Source of the DNA: Xanthobacteraceae bacterium
Lineage (GTDB): Bacteria > Pseudomonadota > Alphaproteobacteria > Rhizobiales > Xanthobacteraceae
Direction of reading: 5' to 3'
NCBI GenBank assembly: GCA_030043175.1
Contig: JASHYD010000891.1
Coordinates: forward strand, 1 to 14,129
Length of the DNA: 14,129 nt
Every line of letters starts with the position of its first letter. The stretch's first letter is position 1. A program made the position numbers and the translations under genes. The notes beneath the pieces are model-generated. The model saw only the letters and a list, made by a program, of their open reading frames with translations. It was not told the origin of the DNA and searched no databases. This document shows, in pieces, positions 7,239 through 14,129 of this stretch.

Positions 7239-7422
7239 GTGGATGGCCTGCGGGTACTAGAGCAATGAGGCGGTGCGGCGACCCCCCTAGTCAAAACCAC
7301 GTGAAAAACGCGGACGATTCGCCGCGGCCGTTATCCGGGCCGTCCGTGATCGCTTGCAGGACGTTAGAGAACGAGGGCGGCTTGCGTTGAGCGCAGCGCC
7401 AACTTGACCGGGAGAAACCAGG

Positions 7423-8712
7423 ATGGACATTGCACGCTATCATAAGGCCCGGATCGGCAATCACGTGCTGAAGCCGGAGACCTTGATGCTTGGATACGGG
7501 TACGATCCGGCGCTTTCGGAAGGGTCGGTGAAGCCGCCAGTGTTCCTGACCTCGACCTTCGTGTTTCGAACGGCCGAAGAGGGGCGCGACTTCTTCGATT
7601 ACGCGGCCGGACGTCGAGAGCCACCCGCCGAGGGGAGAGCGGGGCTAGTATACTCCCGCTTCAACCACCCGAATCTCGAAATCGTCGAAGACCGACTTGC
7701 CGCCTACGAGGGAGCCGAAGAAGGTCTCGTGTTCTCGTCCGGCATGGCCGCGATCACGACGGCCATCCTGACGGATATCAGGCCCGGCGACGTGATCTTG
7801 CACAGCCGCCCCCTCTATGGCGGCACCGAGGTGCTGATTGAGAAAACCCTGACACCGTTCGGCATCCAGGCCGAGGGATTCACGGACGGGCTCGATGAGC
7901 GTCACATTCGTGGCGCGGCTGAACGTGGCATGGCCAAGGGCCGCGTGGCGATGATTTTCATCGAGACGCCGTCCAATCCCCTGGACACACTTGTCGATAT
8001 CGCACTCGTGCGGCGTCTTGCCGACGCGATCGGCAGCCAGCAAAACATGCGCCCGATCATTGCCTGCGACAACACCTTGCTCGGGCCGGTGTTCCAATCG
8101 CCTCTCGCACACGGCGCCGATCTGTCCATCTATTCGCTGACAAAGTATGTGGGTGGGCATAGTGATCTCATCGCCGGCGCCGTCATCGGCTCGCACCAGC
8201 ATCTGAGGCCGATCCGCGCCCTGCGCGGCGCCATCGGGACCCAGCTCGACCCGCACTCGTGCTGGATGTTGAGCCGTTCGCTGGAAACAGTGTCGTTGCG
8301 CATGGAGCGCGCGGCCACCAGTGCCGCGAAGGTGGCGCAATTCCTGGCCGAGCATCCGCAAGTGGTGCGTGTTCATTACCCGCCGCTGCGTTCTGCTGAT
8401 GATCCGGCGCGCCAGCTGATGGAGCGGCAATCGCGCTCCGCCGGCTCGACATTCTCGTTCGAGATCAAGGGCGGACAGGCGGAGGCGTTTGCATTCCTCA
8501 ATCAGCTCGAGGTGTTCAAGTTGGCGGTGAGCCTCGGGGGTACGGAATCGTTGATTTGCCACCCGGCGACGACCGTGCATTCCGGGCTCTCAGAGGAAGC
8601 GCGGGGTGCCATCGGGATTACGCCCGCTTTGATCCGGGTCTCGGTTGGCATCGAACATCCTGACGATCTTATCGCTGATATGGCACGAGCCTTTGAGCGG
8701 CCCAATGAATAA
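7423..8712 (+). CDS. Cys/Met-metabolism PLP enzyme (cystathionine gamma-synthase family)
   Basis: The protein has 429 residues; ATG 7423 follows GGGAGAAACCAGG. It is a fold-type I PLP enzyme of the trans-sulfuration group. Seen in order: the substrate/phosphate tyrosine in VYSRFNHPN (Y78), the phosphate loop SSGMAA (105-110), the stacking tyrosine in PLYGGTE (Y132), the ring-nitrogen aspartate in ACDNT (D216) and the Schiff-base lysine in [11 protein letters not shown] (K241). The C-terminal domain has the family blocks [18 protein letters not shown] and [17 protein letters not shown]. It is slightly longer than typical MetB/MetC/MegL (~380-400) owing to an N-terminal ~20-residue extension and the insert [15 protein letters not shown], found in a subgroup annotated only as 'cystathionine gamma-synthase family protein'. 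Sequence cannot decide between gamma-synthase, beta/gamma-lyase and O-acetylhomoserine sulfhydrylase activity. It converges with mazG. Confidence 0.93.
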   Translation: MDIARYHKARIGNHVLKPETLMLGYGYDPALSEGSVKPPVFLTSTFVFRTAEEGRDFFDYAAGRREPPAEGRAGLVYSRFNHPNLEIVEDRLAAYEGAEEGLVFSSGMAAITTAILTDIRPGDVILHSRPLYGGTEVLIEKTLTPFGIQAEGFTDGLDERHIRGAAERGMAKGRVAMIFIETPSNPLDTLVDIALVRRLADAIGSQQNMRPIIACDNTLLGPVFQSPLAHGADLSIYSLTKYVGGHSDLIAGAVIGSHQHLRPIRALRGAIGTQLDPHSCWMLSRSLETVSLRMERAATSAAKVAQFLAEHPQVVRVHYPPLRSADDPARQLMERQSRSAGSTFSFEIKGGQAEAFAFLNQLEVFKLAVSLGGTESLICHPATTVHSGLSEEARGAIGITPALIRVSVGIEHPDDLIADMARAFERPNE

Positions 8713-8801
8713 TCCGGACGGCCAAAATGGCTCGGGCCATAAAGCGTCGGTCATCAGCCTTGCGGTTCGCAACGCCTGGGTTCGCCCTTACGCAACGCGT
8801 G

Positions 8802-9638
8802 CTACGACTCCCGGCGTTTTGCTTCATTCCACAGCTCGTCCATCTCCGCGAGCGTCGATTGCTCAGGTGTTTTTCCGGCTGTGGCGAGCGCTCGCTCGAT
8901 ATAACCGAAGCGGCGTTCGAACTTTTCGTTGGTGGTGCGCAGCGCCGCTTCCGGATCGGCGCCAAGATGGCGCGCAAGATTGGCAACGGCGAACAAGAGA
9001 TCGCCGACCTCATCTTGCGCCGAGCGCGGCTCGCCTGACGCTAGCGCGGCCGCAACCTCATCGGTCTCCTCGCGGATCTTTGCGAGCACCGCCAGGGGAT
9101 CGTTCCAGTCGAAGCCGACCTTGCCGGCCTTTTCCTGGAGCTTGAAGGCGCGCGTGAGGGCTGGGAGGGCAGGGGGGACGCCCGCCAGCGCGCCCGTGCT
9201 GCGCTCCCGGGCGTCCTTTGGATCAACCTCCCGGCGCGCGGCCCGCTCGGCTTTCTCCTGCGCCTTGATCCGGTCCCACAGCGCATTGACCGCCTCGAAA
9301 TGGAGACCGCGCGCGTCGCCGAACACGTGCGGGTGGCGCCGCACCAGCTTTTCCGTAATCGCCTCGACCACGTCGCCGAATCCGAAAAGGCCTGCTTCCT
9401 CGGCCATCCGGGCGTGAAACACCACCTGCAACAGGAGGTCGCCAAGTTCGTCCCGCAGATCCTCGAAATCACGCCGTTCGATCGCGTCCGCGACCTCATA
9501 GGCTTCCTCGATGGTGTAGGGCGCAATGGTGGAGAAGTTCTGCGCCAGATCCCATGGGCAGCCGGTATCGGCTGCGCGCAGCGCCGCCATAATCTCGATA
9601 AGACGGGTGATATCGCGCGAGGGAATGACATTGGCCAT
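8802..9638 (-). CDS. mazG: Nucleoside triphosphate pyrophosphohydrolase MazG
   Basis: The protein has 278 residues from ATG 9638 and is a two-domain MazG that hydrolyses NTPs/dNTPs to NMP and PPi. The N-terminal domain shows GCPWDLAQNFSTIAPYTIEEAYEVADAI...LRDELGDLLLQVVFHARMAEE; the EExxE...ExxD metal site is E44, E45, E48, E64 and D67. The second domain repeats the pattern (REETDEVAAAL...AQDEVGDLLFAVANLARH). The linker (KAERAARREVDPKDARERSTG) and the C-terminal FERRFGYIERAL...LDEMD-like block (TLAEMDELWNEAKR) are typical. The start at 9638 matches the family (PSRDITRLIEIMAALR follows at once) but lacks a good ribosome binding site. ATG 9731 has a better one (GAGGGA) and would add 31 polar residues. 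It stands alone and converges on the PLP gene. Confidence 0.95.
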   Translation of the reverse strand: MANVIPSRDITRLIEIMAALRAADTGCPWDLAQNFSTIAPYTIEEAYEVADAIERRDFEDLRDELGDLLLQVVFHARMAEEAGLFGFGDVVEAITEKLVRRHPHVFGDARGLHFEAVNALWDRIKAQEKAERAARREVDPKDARERSTGALAGVPPALPALTRAFKLQEKAGKVGFDWNDPLAVLAKIREETDEVAAALASGEPRSAQDEVGDLLFAVANLARHLGADPEAALRTTNEKFERRFGYIERALATAGKTPEQSTLAEMDELWNEAKRRES

Positions 9639-10340
9639 CGAAGTTGCGCGCTCGGGACCGCCGACCGATGTCGCAGGGGGAATGCGCGCGACTTGATCTG
9701 CGCTTCCCTTAGACTTGGAAGTTCGTTGCATGCCGATGCTTTCCCTCAAAGGATTTTCGAATGAAGCCTGGCCACACACGCAAGTGATCTTGTGGACGCA
9801 ATGTTTGGCGCGTTCGGCGACCTTTATAACGCCGCACCACAACAGCGCATTGGGGCTGACCGCGGGCGCAAGCGGACGGTCTGCCGGATGATTCCACGAC
9901 GCCCGCCTTTGTGCTGAGGTGCTACCAAGGCGGTGCGCCGCAATGCAAGCTGATTTCCGCTCGATGTCATGATGCCGGCCGCGCAGCCGCATCGCTCGCA
10001 CCTAACATGACGCTTTGCGGTTTGCCGGCACCCGCCGCGGATGTCCCGATTGATAATGCAGACGCGACCGCAAGGGTCGCCCCCGGGGCTCGCGACGACC
10101 GTATTCAGGCCCAAGATATCCACTGCGATCTCGCGTCGCGCCCGCGCATATTGGTTTTGCATCTTGACATCAGAACAAACAACGAACAGAAAGCAGTCCC
10201 GTGCGGGCGGGGAGGAATCGTTTTTGTCGAGGATAGCCGAGGAGGGCCCTGCGGTTGGCCCCAGTTGAGCGGGCGCCGGGATGGCTCGCCGTTCGATGCT
10301 GGCGGAGCCGGCCATGGCCCCGCATCGGGGGGGACGATCA
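9639..10340. other. Long non-coding spacer before the Wadjet operon
   Basis: About 600-700 bases (depending on the mazG start) separate the mazG start from jetA. Open frames on both strands (for example minus 9824-10315 and plus 9911-10375) are rich in Arg/Gly/Pro/Cys, lack ribosome binding sites and resemble no family, so I call none. No tRNA, direct repeats marking an insertion or toxin-antitoxin pair was seen. The stretch should contain the promoters of both divergent units; I cannot assign -35/-10 boxes. Confidence 0.55.
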
Positions 10341-11810
10341 ATGGATTATCGTACGCTCGAAACGCTGCAACATAGGCATCCTGCGTGGCGGCTGCTTAAG
10401 GCCGACCATGCGCCCCTCATCATTTGCTTCTTGCACGAGACCTTCATCCGCCCGAACGTGCGTACCCTGGCGCAGGGCGAGCTCGTCGCACGGTTGGAGG
10501 ACTGTCTGTTTTCCCTGCGGGCCGATCTTGGCGAGGACAAGTTTCCTCGCGAGGCCGCCCATTATCTCGATAATTGGGCCTCTGACGAACATGCCTGGTT
10601 GCGCAAGTACTATCCACCAAACAGTGACGAGGTCCATTTCGACCTCACGCCGGCAACCGAACGGGCCATAGACTGGATTTTCGACCTTGGACAGCGGCGT
10701 TTCGTCGGCACCGAATCGCGACTGATGGCGATCTTCGATCTGCTGCATCAACTTGTCCAAGGAACCGAGATGGACCCGTGGGCGCGAATCAGCGAGCTTG
10801 AGCGCCGCAAGCAGGAAATCGACCAGGAGATCACGCACATCCGCGACGGCGCACTTTACGTGCTCGATGCGACCCAGATCAAAGAGCGATTTTCGCACAT
10901 CGCGACGATGGCGCGCGGACTGTTGTCGGATTTCCGGGAGGTTGAGCAGAACTTTCGCGATCTCGATCGCGCGATTCGTGAGCGAATTGCGACCTGGGAC
11001 GGAGGAAAGGGCGCGCTCCTCGACGAAATATTCGGCGAGCGCGACGCCATTGCGGATTCCGATCAGGGCAAGAGCTTTCGCGCGTTCTGGGATTTCCTGA
11101 TGTCGCCGTCGCGCCAAAGCGAGCTGACGGAGTTGTTGTCGAGGGTGTTCGAACTCGATCCCGTCCAGGAGCTCAAGCCGGATCGACGCCTGCTGCGCAT
11201 TCATTATGATTGGGTGCAGGCGGGCGAAAATACCCAACGCACCGTGGCGCGGCTCTCCGAGCAGTTGCGGCGCTATCTCGACGACAAGGCATGGCAGGAC
11301 AACCGTCGGATCATGAAGCTCGTGAGGGACATCGAGCAACGCGCTGTCGCGATTCGTGACACGGCGCCGGCCGGGCCGGTGATGGCTCTCGATGAGCCGG
11401 CACCCGACATCGCCCTGGTGATGGATCGACCGCTGTTCACGCCGCCGTTAAAACCGCAAATCGAGGAAATTGCCGCCGATGCCGTCGAAGACGTGCCGTC
11501 GGATGCACTTTTCAACCATGTCTATGTGGACAAGGAACGTCTGGCCGGGCGCATCCGACGCGCGCTGCAGACGCGATCGCAGGTATCACTTGTCGATTTG
11601 GTAGAGGCGCATCCGCTTGAGCAGGGCCTGGCGGAGCTTGTGGCCTACGTGAGTCTTGCGGCGGCCGAAGCCGCCTGCGTCATTGACGATGCACAGCGTC
11701 AGACTGTGAGATGGACCGACGGTGAGGGCAGCGCTCGACAAGCGACGCTGCCGATGGTGGTGTTCTGTCGTCCGGTCGCATCGGCCGGCCGACCGGGAAG
11801 ACGGCGATGA
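10341..11810 (+). CDS. jetA: Wadjet system protein JetA (DUF3375, kleisin-like)
   Basis: The protein has 489 residues from ATG 10341, chosen because a seven-G run (10327-10333) forms a strong Shine-Dalgarno; an in-frame ATG at 10281 has none. It is recognised as DUF3375 from the opening (MDYRTLETLQ, HPAWRLLKADHAPLIICFLHETF), the helical middle (GTESRLMAIFDLLHQLV, ISELERRKQEIDQEI, ATQIKERF) and the C-terminal YVDKERLAGRIRRALQTRSQVSLVDLVEAHPLEQGLAELVAYVSLA winged-helix-like segment. JetA is the MukF-like kleisin that bridges the JetC ATPase heads and binds JetB. The complex extrudes DNA loops and, with JetD, cleaves small circular plasmids. Length is normal. The stop overlaps the jetB start in ATGA, showing operon structure. 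The position as first gene followed by DUF4194 and an SMC-like ATPase supports the call strongly. Confidence 0.95.
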   Translation: MDYRTLETLQHRHPAWRLLKADHAPLIICFLHETFIRPNVRTLAQGELVARLEDCLFSLRADLGEDKFPREAAHYLDNWASDEHAWLRKYYPPNSDEVHFDLTPATERAIDWIFDLGQRRFVGTESRLMAIFDLLHQLVQGTEMDPWARISELERRKQEIDQEITHIRDGALYVLDATQIKERFSHIATMARGLLSDFREVEQNFRDLDRAIRERIATWDGGKGALLDEIFGERDAIADSDQGKSFRAFWDFLMSPSRQSELTELLSRVFELDPVQELKPDRRLLRIHYDWVQAGENTQRTVARLSEQLRRYLDDKAWQDNRRIMKLVRDIEQRAVAIRDTAPAGPVMALDEPAPDIALVMDRPLFTPPLKPQIEEIAADAVEDVPSDALFNHVYVDKERLAGRIRRALQTRSQVSLVDLVEAHPLEQGLAELVAYVSLAAAEAACVIDDAQRQTVRWTDGEGSARQATLPMVVFCRPVASAGRPGRRR

Positions 11811-12397
11811 CGGAGGCAAACGCGCTTTCCATCACCGTCGTCTCGCTGATGAAAGGCATTGCCGACCGCGAAAGCGATCCCGCCCTGTGGCAGTCGCTGA
11901 TCGGCATTCAGGCGCGGGTTCGCGACTACGTCGCCTGCCTTGGCCTAGACCTTGTGCTCGATGAATCGGAAGGCTTTGCCTACCTTCGGCAGAGGTCGGC
12001 AGAGGAGGGGGCGGGAGAATTCCCACGGCTCGTTCCACGCCGGCAGCTTGGCTACCAACTCAGCCTGATGCTGGTGCTGTTGAGAAAAAAGCTGGCGGAA
12101 TTCGACGCCACCAGCGGCGAGTCACGCCTTATTCTTGGCCGCGATGACATCGTTGAGATGATGCGTCTGTTTCTTGCCGAGACCGGCAACCAGGTCCGGC
12201 TGACCAGCCGAATCGAAGCCGATATCAATCGCGTCGTGGAGATGGGGTTCCTGCGACGGCTGCGCGGGACGGATGACAGATTTGAAGTCCGACGTATCCT
12301 CAAGGCTTTCGTCGATGCCCAATGGCTCGCCGAATTCGACCGGCGCCTTGCGGCTTACCGGTCCCATGCGTCAAGCGAGCAGGTAGCGGTCGAATGA
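11807..12397 (+). CDS. jetB: Wadjet system protein JetB (DUF4194, KITE-like)
   Basis: The protein has 196 residues. ATG 11807 lies inside the jetA stop (ATGA), with GGGAAGACGG just upstream as a possible ribosome binding site. Typical DUF4194 features are an N-terminal helical part (SITVVSLMKGIADRESDPALWQSLI), LDLVLDESEGFAYLRQR, FPRLVPRRQLGYQLSLMLVLLRKKLAEFDA, then DIVEMMRLFLAETGN and IEADINRVVEMGFLRRLRG, with a closing RRILKAFVDAQWLAEFDRRLAAY. JetB is the MukE-like KITE subunit, a tandem winged-helix dimer that binds the JetA kleisin in the condensin-like complex. Length agrees with the family. A 10-base tandem repeat at 11986-12005 does not disturb the frame. The stop overlaps the jetC start, again ATGA. 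Confidence 0.95.
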   Translation: MTEANALSITVVSLMKGIADRESDPALWQSLIGIQARVRDYVACLGLDLVLDESEGFAYLRQRSAEEGAGEFPRLVPRRQLGYQLSLMLVLLRKKLAEFDATSGESRLILGRDDIVEMMRLFLAETGNQVRLTSRIEADINRVVEMGFLRRLRGTDDRFEVRRILKAFVDAQWLAEFDRRLAAYRSHASSEQVAVE

Positions 12398-14129
12398 ACG
12401 AAATGCTTGTGAGCCCTCCCGTCGCGTCCGCCGAAGCCCCGCAACCCGAGCCTGCGCCGCAAACCGGCGAGGCGCTCGGCTTGGATCCCCGGCCGCAAAC
12501 GCGGGCGGAACTCCGCCTAGACTGTCCGTCGCCGGTGGGGGAGGGCAGGGCGGGTGCCGCTCGTGCCGGGATGCGCCTTCACCGCTGCGAATTCTTCAAC
12601 TGGGGAACCTTTCACGGACGCGTCTGGGGGCTTGACCTCAACGGCGACAACACGCTGCTGACGGGAGACATCGGGTCCGGGAAATCCACCCTTGTTGACG
12701 CAATCACCACGTTTTTGGTGCCGACTCAGAAGATTTCCTACAACAAAGCCGCCGGCGCGGATTCGAAGGAACGCGACCTGAAGTCATACGTCCTCGGGCA
12801 CTTCAAATCCGAGCGCGGCGACGCCGGTTTCGCGGCAAGGCCGGTGGCGCTGCGGGGGCTCAACACCTATTCGGTCATCCTGGGCCGGTTCCGCAACGAC
12901 GGCTTCCAGCAGGAAGTGACTCTGGCGCAGGTGTTCTGGTTCAAGGACGCGCACGGACAGCCAAGCCGGTTTTACGTTGTTGCGGATCAACCGCTCGCTA
13001 TCTCGGAGCACTTCAGCGACTTCGGCGCCGACATCAATGCGTTGAAGAAGAGATTGCGGGCGATGCAGCGCGTTGAGGTGCACGATACCTTTCCGCCCTA
13101 CAGCGCCTCGTTTCGCCGGCGCTTCGGCATCGAGAACGAACAGGCGCTCGACCTTTTCCATCAAACGGTGTCAATGAAATCGGTGGGGAACTTAACCGAG
13201 TTCGTGCGCCATCACATGCTCGAAACGTTTCCGGTCGAGGCGCGCATCGATGCACTGATGGCGCATTTCGACAACCTCAACCGAGCGCACGAATCGGTTC
13301 TGAAGGCGAAGGCGCAAATCACGCGCCTGACCCCTCTGATTGCCGATTGCGATCAGCACACGACGCTCATGCAGGAAGCGCAGACGCTGCGCGGCTGCCG
13401 GGATGCCCTGCGCGCCTTCTTTGCCGGCGTGAAGGCGGGGCTGCTCGAGCGACGTTGCGAAAGCTTAGGCTTGGATCTCGACCGGCTGTCCGAACGCATT
13501 GCCGTACTCGATGACAAGGAAGGCAATCTTTACAGCCGGCGCGATGAAATCAAACGCGCAATCGCGGAGAATGGCGGGGATCGCATCGAGAACCTCAAAC
13601 GCGAGATCGCCGCACGGGAAACTCTCAAGAAAGACCGCATGGGGCGCGCCGAGCAGTATGCCGGATTGGCCCGCACGGCCGGGCTGCCTGACAGCTCAGA
13701 CGCGGATGCTTTCGCAGCCAATCGCGCCGTGATCGCGTCGGAGAGCGAAGCCATTGCGGCCCGAAAAGCCGAGACACAGAATGCCATCACCGACGAATCT
13801 GTCGCGCTCCAGCAGCTGCGCATGCAGCACCTGGAAATCGACCGAGAAATCGAGTCCCTGAAAAAGCGCCGTTCGAACATCCCGGCGAACATGCTGGCGA
13901 TTCGCGATAGTCTGTGCCGCGAACTGAGAGTTGATGAAGAAAAATTTCCTTTTGCCGGAGAATTGATCCAGGTCCGGGAAGAGGAGACTGCGTGGGAAGG
14001 CGCAATCGAACGCGTCCTGCATAGCTACGCTCTGTCGCTGCTGGTTCCGGACGAAGATTATCCGCGGGTCGCCGAGTGGGTTGAGCGCACGCACCTCCGC
14101 GGCCGGCTGGTCTATTACCGGGTGAGAGC
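12394..14129 (+). CDS. jetC: Wadjet system protein JetC (SMC/MukB-like ATPase), 5' part
   Basis: The frame is open from ATG 12394 (ATGA overlap with jetB) to the right edge: 578 codons, with the 3' part outside the window. Residues 60-100 (MRLHRCEFFNWGTFHGRVWGLDLNGDN, then the Walker A GDIGSGKST with K97) form the start of an SMC-type ATPase head. NKAAGADSKERDLKSYVLGHFKSERGD and VSMKSVGNLTEFVRHHMLE follow, as in Wadjet/MksB ATPases. From about residue 290 to 490 the chain is a charged helical coiled-coil arm (LGLDLDRLSERIAVLDDKEGNLYSR and following). From about 500 the segment FAGELIQVREEETAWEGAIERVL...LLVPDEDY...LVYYRV resembles the SMC hinge. The C-terminal arm, signature motif and Walker B lie outside the window. 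Residues 1-59 are an unusual Pro/Ala-rich extension. JetC drives ATP-powered loop extrusion on target plasmids. Confidence 0.95.
   Translation, partial: MNEMLVSPPVASAEAPQPEPAPQTGEALGLDPRPQTRAELRLDCPSPVGEGRAGAARAGMRLHRCEFFNWGTFHGRVWGLDLNGDNTLLTGDIGSGKSTLVDAITTFLVPTQKISYNKAAGADSKERDLKSYVLGHFKSERGDAGFAARPVALRGLNTYSVILGRFRNDGFQQEVTLAQVFWFKDAHGQPSRFYVVADQPLAISEHFSDFGADINALKKRLRAMQRVEVHDTFPPYSASFRRRFGIENEQALDLFHQTVSMKSVGNLTEFVRHHMLETFPVEARIDALMAHFDNLNRAHESVLKAKAQITRLTPLIADCDQHTTLMQEAQTLRGCRDALRAFFAGVKAGLLERRCESLGLDLDRLSERIAVLDDKEGNLYSRRDEIKRAIAENGGDRIENLKREIAARETLKKDRMGRAEQYAGLARTAGLPDSSDADAFAANRAVIASESEAIAARKAETQNAITDESVALQQLRMQHLEIDREIESLKKRRSNIPANMLAIRDSLCRELRVDEEKFPFAGELIQVREEETAWEGAIERVLHSYALSLLVPDEDYPRVAEWVERTHLRGRLVYYRVR

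Noticed and set aside
7137..7422. SAM-type riboswitch upstream of the PLP enzyme gene
   Set aside because: It was expected as a possibility for a sulfur amino-acid gene, but I found no recognisable SAM-II or SAM/SAH core in the spacer.
7645..8580. 311-codon open frame antisense to the PLP enzyme gene
   Set aside because: It is His/Arg-rich and lies wholly opposite a gene with complete catalytic motifs, so it is a GC-driven shadow.
8713..8801. Shared terminator between the convergent PLP and mazG genes
   Set aside because: Only a 5-bp stem (8760-8772) without a T-tract is present, which is too weak to call.
9824..10375. Open frames on both strands in the spacer before jetA
   Set aside because: They have no ribosome binding sites, no motifs, and a composition typical of random GC-rich frames.
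10338..11339. 333-codon open frame antisense to jetA
   Set aside because: It is a shadow of the jetA codon pattern; the plus frame has a strong ribosome site and operon overlaps.
11986..12005. 10-base tandem repeat (TCGGCAGAGG twice) inside jetB
   Set aside because: A recent 10-base duplication would shift the frame, yet jetB reads as normal DUF4194 sequence on both sides. It is likely coincidental or ancient.

Overview
The window is GC-rich chromosomal DNA (roughly 60% G+C by eye). Its genes resemble those of Alphaproteobacteria, most likely the Bradyrhizobium/Rhodopseudomonas group (Nitrobacteraceae). That placement rests on family recall (a small HTH-like hypothetical at 4651-5055, the cold-shock protein, the two-domain MazG) and not on a database search. 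No tRNA, rRNA, CRISPR array, insertion sequence or phage gene is visible.

Left part (1-5055) is a loose metabolic and accessory block. It holds the 3' part of an amidase-signature hydrolase, an AraC-type regulator on the minus strand, a divergent isochorismatase-fold hydrolase that lacks the usual cysteine nucleophile, an AbrB-family membrane protein broken by a single-base frameshift, and a small conserved hypothetical. The two spacers beside the regulator and hydrolase genes hold no convincing gene.

Middle part (5100-9640) holds housekeeping-like genes. A minus-strand cspA-type cold-shock gene has a hairpin in its leader and a clear intrinsic terminator. It is followed by a small exported protein and a periplasmic metallo-beta-lactamase-fold hydrolase. 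Divergent from the hydrolase is a Cys/Met-metabolism PLP enzyme (cystathionine gamma-synthase family), with a 20-bp dyad in the spacer between them. Convergent to the PLP gene is mazG, a nucleotide pyrophosphohydrolase.

Right part (10341-14129) is the most notable region: the first three genes of a type I Wadjet (JetABCD, MukBEF-like condensin) plasmid-defence operon. They are jetA (DUF3375, kleisin-like), jetB (DUF4194, KITE-like) and jetC (SMC-like ATPase with a clear Walker A, cut by the right edge). The genes are joined by two ATGA stop/start overlaps, so they are very probably translationally coupled. jetD, the Toprim-type nuclease, would be expected just past the right edge. Wadjet is a described system. 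What is particular here is a Pro/Ala-rich extension of about 59 residues at the JetC N-terminus and a roughly 600-base non-coding stretch in front of jetA.
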